From NCBI GenBank assembly GCA_021845705.1, contig JAJZVJ010000029.1, forward strand, positions 1-12,061: DNA of 12,061 nucleotides, given 5' to 3'. The notes below the pieces were generated by a model. It saw only the letters and a list, made by a program, of their open reading frames with translations, was not told the origin of the DNA and did not search any database. Position 1 is the first letter of the stretch. The number at the start of each line of letters is the position of its first letter. The stretch comes from a bacterium. GTDB taxonomy: Bacteria; Elusimicrobiota; Elusimicrobia; Elusimicrobiales; UBA9959. The translations under genes were made by a program, and so were the position numbers. Below are positions 7,186 through 12,061 of this stretch, piece by piece.

Positions 7186-8141
7186 ATAGAGCGCGAGAGG
7201 ATGCCGGTGGCGCAGGCGAGACCGCCGGCCCCGTTCACAAGCTGGCTTATACCGACCTCGGCGGCCACCGAAAGACCGGAGTCGAGATAAAGCTTTTTCA
7301 GGCCGGGACAGCCGGCCGGCATGATGATCCTGCGGGGCGCCACTGTAACGATGTTCATTCCCTGCCGCGAAGTTACTTCTTCGCTTTCCGGAACGGGAAT
7401 AAAGTTTATCTTGTGCCCGCGCAGAACGGCCTTTACAGCGGCCGAAGCTTTCCCCGCGCGCAGCAGCGCCAGGTCCCGGTCCACTATCTGCAGCAGGCCG
7501 AGCAGGTGCTGCACGCCGCCCGGCAGGCGCACTTCAAGCGTTCTTACGCCCTGCGCGGCCAGCACCCGCCGGAGCTGGAAAAAACCTTCTTCGTTGGTCC
7601 TGGTCCCGGTGCCGCAGAGCACGGTCTTTTTATCCAGCCACAGCGCGTCCGCGCCTTCAAAAGTTCCGGTACCCGAAACAGACTTGTTTATAGGAACTCC
7701 CAGCCCGGTGAGAGCCGCCGCCGCCAGCCCCTCTTCCCCGGCGCGCACCTCGCTGGCCATCCTGGCCGCTACGGCGCCCTCCGTTGTGTTGAAAAAAAGG
7801 TCCCTTACGTACATCAGGTTCAGGGCCGGGCCGCGGCCGGGGCGGGTAGCCCCGGGCAGCAGATGGACTTCCACCCCTTCCTTCCTGAAAGCGGCGGTAA
7901 TGCCGGCATACTCGCGGCGGATCAAGGCGGGGCTGATGCGGCGCAAATGCTGCGCCGCATTGGGGTTTTTAACGGCCAGCAGTTCGCGCCCGGGGCAGTA
8001 AAGCAGCACCGCTTTCAGCGGCCGGTATTCCGAATTGACGCGCGGCGCGTCCAGCCGCGAGAGTTCCGAGGCCAGGCTCCCGGCCCTGGCTTTCCAGCCG
8101 GTACCCTGGTACGCCGAAAATCTTTCCAGGTTCACCTTCAT
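7182..8141 (-). CDS. guanidine-modifying enzyme superfamily protein (amidinotransferase / DDAH-like)
   Basis: This 319-residue protein has the ordered motifs of the pentein guanidine-modifying fold: YVRDLFF (111-117, R113-D114), TFEGAD (160-165, E162), GTGTRTNEEG (177-186), QHLLG with the candidate catalytic H212, and GGLACATG with the candidate nucleophile C310. Family members include arginine deiminase, dimethylarginine dimethylaminohydrolase, arginine dihydrolases and glycine/inosamine amidinotransferases. E162, H212 and C310 form a plausible active site. The deiminases and amidinotransferases usually have Asp two residues after the His; here it is Leu (H-L-L), closer to DDAH (H-L-K as I recall). 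Reaction and substrate therefore cannot be fixed. The start has CGGAG eight bases upstream and an ATGA overlap with the long sulfotransferase. Its position between two sulfotransferases suggests that it makes or trims a guanidino group on a sulfated compound. Confidence 0.83.
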   Translation of the reverse strand: MKVNLERFSAYQGTGWKARAGSLASELSRLDAPRVNSEYRPLKAVLLYCPGRELLAVKNPNAAQHLRRISPALIRREYAGITAAFRKEGVEVHLLPGATRPGRGPALNLMYVRDLFFNTTEGAVAARMASEVRAGEEGLAAAALTGLGVPINKSVSGTGTFEGADALWLDKKTVLCGTGTRTNEEGFFQLRRVLAAQGVRTLEVRLPGGVQHLLGLLQIVDRDLALLRAGKASAAVKAVLRGHKINFIPVPESEEVTSRQGMNIVTVAPRRIIMPAGCPGLKKLYLDSGLSVAAEVGISQLVNGAGGLACATGILSRSI

Positions 8142-9493
8142 GGCAGCAGCTCCGGCTCGCGCAGGTCATAGCCCAGTTCCGAGGAAATATCCTTAAGCCC
8201 GGAAACCAGCGGGAGCAGTTCCTCCCTGCGCTTCAGCCACTTATGGGGGCGCGGGGGCGTCACGGTCATGACCGGGACCTCCGTATGTGCCGCCGCGGCA
8301 GGGCCTCCGGGCAGGCCGGCGAAACCGGCTATCCTTTCCAGCTCCCGCCCGAGCGTCTCCGGCCGCAGCAAGTCTTCGTACTTTACGCTTATCGTTTCCC
8401 CGAGCAGCCCCGAGGAAGAATCGTCCAATATGCGGCGGTTGGCCGAAACCCACTGGAAAGCGCAGACCTCGGCCAGGGATTTCCCGGCGTAACCAGCCCA
8501 GCCAGGCGGCAGGTCGAACTTCCACCACCGGCGCGTCCAGGGTTTTGCCGGCTCCGAGTAGCCTTTTATAGCCAGTTCAGCCAGACCGCCTACGTCCCGC
8601 GAGAAAAAGCCGCGCGACCGCCACCCGTCCATAAGGCCGCTTATCGCCGCCATCGGGTGGCGGGTAAGCCTCACGTTCCGGTAACCGGCCGCCGGGAAAA
8701 GTTTTTTTATGAACCCGGCCCTGTAGCAGTTAGAGGAGGATTTTAAAAGCAGGGTCTCTTTTCCTATCCTCTCCGCGTCCGGGAAAGTCCTTGGTTCGGG
8801 GATCACGAACGGCGTATCCTCCAGCCCGCCTCCCGACGGCGGACCCTCGGGGGGCTCCGACTCCGGGAACAGGCGCCGGATAAGCTCCGGGCGCAGGTCG
8901 TAATACCAGGGATCGGCCGCTATGCCGCGCCCTGCCAGGATCTTCAGGAATGAAGCCCAGGCTTCCTGCGCGTCAAAAGCCCGGCGCCCGGACAGTTCCG
9001 CCGCCTCCGCGGCGCAGCGATAAAGCTCGTCCGGGTCCGCCCCGGCGCCCGGCCACTGCAGCAGGAACCGCTGAGCGCAGTCGGCCGCGTAGTTTTCGGG
9101 GGAAAAGACTCCGGCTCCTGAATAAACATTCCCGGAATCCAGGAGGATATCCTCAGCGGTTTCCCGCAGGACCGAGGGCCCCGGGTCGAACCCGGCGGGA
9201 AGGAAGTCGGAATCTTTGGCGGAGCTTACCTCCCCGATCCCGGACAGTTTCTGGAAAACTATATCTTCGCCGTTCAGCGAGATTACCCCTGGCCTGCCGG
9301 CCAAAAGACGGTACAAGAAACTGGAGCCGCTCCTGGAAGCGGATTGCAGGACCAGGACGTTCTTTATGTCCCCCGCGGCGCAGCCTCCGAGCCGCCCGGG
9401 AGCGTACTTATCACGCAGGTAGGCGCGTTTCAGCGGAATATCACCGGGAATCCGCCCTGTTCTAGCGGTTTTCTCATTGGAGGGCGCGGGCAT
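8138..9493 (-). CDS. large sulfotransferase-family protein with an internal insertion
   Basis: This 451-residue protein is longer than most bacterial sulfotransferases. The PAPS 5'-phosphosulfate loop is LVLQSASRSGSSFLYRLLA (47-65, core RSGSS). A lysine-serine segment LLLKSSSN is at 248-255, the 3'-phosphate motif VRLTRHPMAAISGLMDGW is at 274-291 (R278, S285), and VKYEDLL is at 370-376. About 190 residues separate the P-loop from the lysine segment, against about 95 in the other sulfotransferase, so an insertion of roughly 100 residues is present, including an acidic, Pro/Gly-rich linker near 208-227. It is the first gene of the operon. TATAAT lies six bases before the ATG and no Shine-Dalgarno is visible. 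It ends in an ATGA overlap with the guanidine-modifying enzyme. The acceptor is unknown, and the family call rests on motifs alone. Confidence 0.82.
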   Translation of the reverse strand: MPAPSNEKTARTGRIPGDIPLKRAYLRDKYAPGRLGGCAAGDIKNVLVLQSASRSGSSFLYRLLAGRPGVISLNGEDIVFQKLSGIGEVSSAKDSDFLPAGFDPGPSVLRETAEDILLDSGNVYSGAGVFSPENYAADCAQRFLLQWPGAGADPDELYRCAAEAAELSGRRAFDAQEAWASFLKILAGRGIAADPWYYDLRPELIRRLFPESEPPEGPPSGGGLEDTPFVIPEPRTFPDAERIGKETLLLKSSSNCYRAGFIKKLFPAAGYRNVRLTRHPMAAISGLMDGWRSRGFFSRDVGGLAELAIKGYSEPAKPWTRRWWKFDLPPGWAGYAGKSLAEVCAFQWVSANRRILDDSSSGLLGETISVKYEDLLRPETLGRELERIAGFAGLPGGPAAAAHTEVPVMTVTPPRPHKWLKRREELLPLVSGLKDISSELGYDLREPELLP

Positions 9494-9499
9494 TTCTTA

Positions 9500-9505
9500 A
9501 TTATA
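9500..9505 (-). promoter_or_regulatory. -10 box of the sulfation operon (leaderless-type spacing)
   Basis: On the minus strand a perfect TATAAT is followed by six bases (TAAGAA) and then the ATG of the long sulfotransferase. Transcription would start at or next to the A of that ATG, giving a leaderless message. No good -35 match is seen at 15-18 bases upstream. The box lies in an AT-rich patch of an otherwise GC-rich 106-base gap. Confidence 0.5.
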
Positions 9506-9599
9506 CAACATTGAATCCGCCAGGCACGCGGCCGGGTAATTTGAGGGTAAAGAAGGAGCTGTTATTTCGTCCGTAAAGCGGCTTTTCAAAGGGCCTGTC

Positions 9600-11243
9600 C
9601 TAAATTGACCCTCTGCCGCACGAAGACATAGGTTCTATGCGCGGGCGGCGGATCCCGGGCGCGGGCGCCTGCCTGGTCAGATGGGGCAGCAGGAACCGTT
9701 CCGCTCCGGGCGCGAGGGGCGCCCCCGCGTAGCCGTACTCATGGCGCCATTCTTTTTTCGGGTTAGGGTCGGGGTAGAACCTGGCGAAGTTCTCCGGCCA
9801 GTGCCTGAAGTCCATTACCGGACCCTTGCAGTAGGAGTCCGAGATCCTCTGGTAGGCCCGCCGCATCACCTGTTCGGGCAGGCCGTTGTAGTTCAGGAAC
9901 TCGTCGTGGACCATGGCCTGCTCCGTGGACAGCCAGCGCAGGTGCTCCAGCTCGCCGCGGATGATGCCCCGCTTGAGGCCGTCGGTGTACACGTTCGTCC
10001 CCGGCATCGCGGAAAGATATTTCACGCGCGTTATGCTCTGGGTCTCTTCGGCCCACTCGCACAGGCGCTCCAGGGATCCCTCGGTCTCCCCGGGAAGCCC
10101 GACGATGGTCAGGCCGCCGAAAACTATGCCGGCTTCCTGGGTGTTGCGTACGGTGCGCAGGATCAGGTTCTCCGTGTAGCCTTTCCTGGCCGCTTTCTGG
10201 ACTTCGGGCGAGAGGGATTCCACGCCGAACAGGATGATGTCGCAGCCGGCCGCCTTCATGGCCGCCAGCACTTCGGGGTCCGCGTCCGTGCAGCGCGTCA
10301 TGCAGGCCCAGTGGATCCTGAAATTCTTTATAGCCTCACAGAGCTCCAGGGTCCGCTTTTTACCCGAGGTAAAGGTGAGGTCGGAGAACATGATGAAGTT
10401 GGTTTTATAAACTTCCGTGTAAACCTTGAGCTCGGCCCGCAATTTTTCCACGGATTTTTCCCGCAGCTGGGGGGTTGTGCGGTAACAGAAAGAGCAGTCC
10501 ATTTTGCAGCCGCGGCTGTGCGAGGAGATTATCTGCGGCTGCAGCCCGAGCGGCCCTTTCGCCTGGGGCCACAGGGAAAGGTTCATGGCCGGGACGCTGT
10601 CCAGGTCCTTCATCTGGCCGCGGGGAGGCGTATGCCGAAGTTCCCCGGCGGCCGTGCGGTACCAGAGGCCGTTGATCCGCGCCAGGCGCTCATCGGACCA
10701 ATGGCCGGCCGTGAAGGAATCCATCAGCTCCAGGATGGTTATCTCGCCTTCGCTGATGACCGCGATATCGGCCTTCGTGTGCTCCATCATGACGTGCGGG
10801 ACGGAAGACACGAGGGACCCGCCCAGGATGACGGGGAGTTCCGGGTCTTTATCCTTTATCAGGGCCGTCAGTTCTTCCACGAAGGGATAGTCGTCCTCCC
10901 CCGTAGCGATCCCCACCACGTCCGTCGCTTCCAGCACCTGCCTGTAGGCTTCCCGGACCGGGTCCACGGCATAACGGACGTCCACGATCCGGACAGGGTA
11001 CCCCGCGTTATGGAGCACGGTAGCTATGCAGCTTAAACCTTCGGGGGGCGCGGTTATGAAGAATTCCCAGCCGCGCATCATGCTGAAAGGAGAGGGCCCG
11101 ACCACCAGCGTGATCCGGGGCTTGCTGTTGTCCCGGGCGCAGGGGGTCAGGGCCTGCCCGGCCATCTGCCTCATATAGCGGGCGTCCACCGAAGAATCGG
11201 CTTGCCGGTAAAGCCCGGGGTCCAATGAAAATTTGTCGGCCAT
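9600..11243 (-). CDS. B12-binding-domain radical SAM protein
   Basis: This 547-residue protein belongs to the large class of radical SAM enzymes with an N-terminal cobalamin-binding-like domain. Residues ~44-180 form the alpha/beta domain, with VVGIATG at 109-115, VILGGSLVSSVPH at 138-150 and ISEGEITILEL at 163-173. I see no DxHxxG motif, as in many family members. The radical SAM core carries SRGCKMDCSFCYRTT, with the [4Fe-4S] ligands C246, C250 and C253, then FGVES (339-343) and VGLPGET (381-387). Such enzymes catalyse methylations, ring closures or rearrangements on unactivated carbons. The start has GGGGAG seven bases upstream and a good promoter. It ends 106 bases before the sulfation operon on the same strand and could supply a tailoring step, but its own promoter leaves that open. 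Confidence 0.9.
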   Translation of the reverse strand: MADKFSLDPGLYRQADSSVDARYMRQMAGQALTPCARDNSKPRITLVVGPSPFSMMRGWEFFITAPPEGLSCIATVLHNAGYPVRIVDVRYAVDPVREAYRQVLEATDVVGIATGEDDYPFVEELTALIKDKDPELPVILGGSLVSSVPHVMMEHTKADIAVISEGEITILELMDSFTAGHWSDERLARINGLWYRTAAGELRHTPPRGQMKDLDSVPAMNLSLWPQAKGPLGLQPQIISSHSRGCKMDCSFCYRTTPQLREKSVEKLRAELKVYTEVYKTNFIMFSDLTFTSGKKRTLELCEAIKNFRIHWACMTRCTDADPEVLAAMKAAGCDIILFGVESLSPEVQKAARKGYTENLILRTVRNTQEAGIVFGGLTIVGLPGETEGSLERLCEWAEETQSITRVKYLSAMPGTNVYTDGLKRGIIRGELEHLRWLSTEQAMVHDEFLNYNGLPEQVMRRAYQRISDSYCKGPVMDFRHWPENFARFYPDPNPKKEWRHEYGYAGAPLAPGAERFLLPHLTRQAPAPGIRRPRIEPMSSCGRGSI

Positions 11244-11250
11244 TCAGTAT

Positions 11251-11256
11251 CTCCCC
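11251..11256 (-). promoter_or_regulatory. Shine-Dalgarno of the radical SAM gene
   Basis: GGGGAG lies seven bases upstream of the ATG on the minus strand. It fixes the start at 11243 and contrasts with the two genes here that appear to lack a leader. Confidence 0.65.
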
Positions 11257-11278
11257 GCGCTGTTTTTTGCCAATTTTC

Positions 11279-11308
11279 ATTGTATGAATATGAAAGTCCC
11301 GGTGTCAA
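11279..11308 (-). promoter_or_regulatory. sigma70-type promoter of the radical SAM gene
   Basis: On the minus strand a consensus -35 TTGACA (11308-11303) is followed after 18 bases by TACAAT (11284-11279), one mismatch from TATAAT. The predicted start near 11272 gives a leader of about 30 bases that contains the Shine-Dalgarno. This is the best promoter in the window and drives the gene away from the rubrerythrin-topoisomerase pair. Confidence 0.68.
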
Positions 11309-11363
11309 TGAAACGCGCCGCGGCCGTTCCCGCACCCGCTTTTACCGCACGGGGACGTGGAAA

Positions 11364-11392
11364 TTCCCATGATTAATGTTTTTTTGTATCAT
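11364..11392 (+). promoter_or_regulatory. possible promoter of the rubrerythrin-like gene
   Basis: TTCCCA (11364-11369, 4 of 6 matches to TTGACA) is followed after 17 bases by TATCAT (11387-11392, 5 of 6). The -10 box ends five bases before the GTG at 11398, so a message from it would be leaderless or nearly so. No Shine-Dalgarno precedes either the GTG or the ATG at 11407. Confidence 0.35.
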
Positions 11393-11397
11393 AGTGC

Positions 11398-11820
11398 GTG
11401 GGCGAAATGAAAAAACTGGAAAACAGCCGTACCTTCAAAAACGTAAAAAAAGCCTTCACGGAAGAGGCGGCCCTCGTTTTCCGGTACCTCTATTGCGCTA
11501 CGCTCGCCGACTTCGAGGGCCTGGAGAAGCATTCCGCGCTTTTCAGGGAAATAGCGGAGAGCGGGACCAGCAATGTACACGGCTGCTTCGATTTTTTAAA
11601 ACTGGCGAAGGACCCGGATCCCGAGGTCCACTTCGGGAATACGCTGCGCAACCTGGCTTCCCTCGTCCAGAGCGAGACCAGGCAGTATAACCAGACCTAC
11701 CCCGAGATGGCGAAAACCGCGCGCGAAGAAGGCCTGACCGACATAGCCAGCTGGTTCGAAACGCTGGAAAAAGCCAAGCGCTTCCACGTCCGGAAACTGA
11801 AAAAACTCACCCATGAGTAA
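11398..11820 (+). CDS. rubrerythrin-like ferritin-fold protein, degenerate metal site
   Basis: This protein (140 residues from GTG, 137 from the ATG at 11407) aligns by eye along its whole length with the four-helix domain of rubrerythrin: TFKNVKKAFTEEAA at the start, FREIAES mid-way, then YPEMAKTAREEG and a final helix with H130. There is no C-terminal rubredoxin domain. Rubrerythrins bind two irons with a set of Glu residues and ExxH pairs. Here E23, E93 and H130 appear kept, while the other positions read G56, N59, Q96 and K127. It may therefore not hold a normal diiron site and may not act as a peroxidase. It overlaps the topoisomerase gene by 8 bases and is probably translated with it. 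The alignment is from memory of the family. The exact start is uncertain. Confidence 0.72.
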   Translation: MGEMKKLENSRTFKNVKKAFTEEAALVFRYLYCATLADFEGLEKHSALFREIAESGTSNVHGCFDFLKLAKDPDPEVHFGNTLRNLASLVQSETRQYNQTYPEMAKTAREEGLTDIASWFETLEKAKRFHVRKLKKLTHE

Positions 11821-12061
11821 GGCTTACTCCGCGCGCGATATCGTAGTCCTTTCCGGCCTCGAGGCCGTAAGGAAAAACCCCTGGATGTACGTCGGCTCGG
11901 TCTCCGAGACCGGTTTTCACCAGCTGTTTTACGAACTGGTCTACAACTCCGTGGACGAAGCTCTTTCCGGCGCTTGCTCCAGGATCGGCGTGACCCTTGG
12001 AGCCGATCACTGCAGGGTCGAAGACGACGGCCGTGGTATACCCACGGAACCGCATCCCACG
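11813..12061 (+). CDS. type IIA DNA topoisomerase subunit B (GyrB/ParE type), N-terminal part
   Basis: The first 83 residues are present and the gene runs off the window. They match the GHKL ATPase domain of GyrB/ParE: LSGLEAVRKNPWMYVGS (14-30), a helix ending in YNSVDEALSG (45-54), whose Asn binds Mg-ATP and whose Glu activates water, and EDDGRGIP (69-76), whose Asp contacts adenine. The subunit would supply the ATP-driven gate of gyrase or topoisomerase IV. The start at 11813 gives an 8-base overlap with the rubrerythrin-like gene and no strong Shine-Dalgarno, so coupled translation is likely. The residue before the key Asn is Tyr, where most GyrB proteins have Asp. GyrB and ParE cannot be told apart from this fragment, so no symbol is given. 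Confidence 0.93.
   Translation, partial: MSKAYSARDIVVLSGLEAVRKNPWMYVGSVSETGFHQLFYELVYNSVDEALSGACSRIGVTLGADHCRVEDDGRGIPTEPHPT

Noticed and set aside
7182..8141. Naming the locus a saxitoxin-type cluster
   Set aside because: An amidinotransferase-like gene plus sulfotransferases recalls it, but the polyketide-like starter enzyme, carbamoyltransferase and oxygenases are absent, and the active site is not that of a typical amidinotransferase.
9494..9599. Intrinsic terminator after the radical SAM gene
   Set aside because: I found only short inverted repeats such as CCG/CGG around CTTTA, with no T-run. The support is too weak to list.
9681..11036. 451-codon open frame antisense to the radical SAM gene
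   Set aside because: It is a mirror of a well-supported gene, with no domain or Shine-Dalgarno of its own.

Overview
The window is 12,061 bases of GC-rich, gene-dense bacterial chromosome, with almost every gene pair overlapping by 1-8 bases or separated by a single base. Rich use of ATA isoleucine codons despite the high GC, and the mix of genes, would fit a member of a phylum such as Elusimicrobiota, but nothing here (no rRNA, no diagnostic marker) fixes the taxonomy. That guess is weak. I see no tRNA, rRNA, CRISPR array, insertion sequence or phage gene, and no gene-free stretch longer than about 155 bases.

Layout. (1) Bases 2-2658, plus strand: an operon tail made of the C-terminus of an unrecognised protein, two related small SAM methyltransferases and a GT-B (MurG/GT28-like) glycosyltransferase. 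(2) A 37-base convergent gap holding a GC-rich hairpin. (3) Bases 9493-2696, minus strand: a six-gene, tightly coupled operon in the order long sulfotransferase, guanidine-modifying (amidinotransferase/DDAH-like) enzyme, second sulfotransferase, CysD, CysN-CysC fusion, UbiE-like methyltransferase. A perfect TATAAT box lies six bases before its first ATG. (4) Bases 11243-9600, minus strand: a B12-binding-type radical SAM protein with its own good sigma70-type promoter (TTGACA/TACAAT). (5) Bases 11398-end, plus strand: a degenerate rubrerythrin-like protein overlapping the start of a type IIA topoisomerase B subunit (GyrB/ParE type), cut by the window end.

How the genes work together. CysD plus CysNC turn sulfate and ATP into APS and then PAPS. 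The two sulfotransferases carry PAPS-binding signatures and would spend that PAPS inside the same transcription unit. No sulfite-forming or sulfide-forming reductase gene is present, so the cassette looks built for sulfation and not for cysteine synthesis, as in rhizobial nodPQ-nodH. The unusual part is the guanidine-modifying enzyme wedged between the two sulfotransferases. Combined with methyltransferases, a radical SAM enzyme and a convergent glycosyltransferase operon, this suggests a locus making a sulfated, methylated and possibly guanidino-containing metabolite or surface glycoconjugate. The product cannot be read from the sequence. This operon is the strongest candidate here for an undescribed system.
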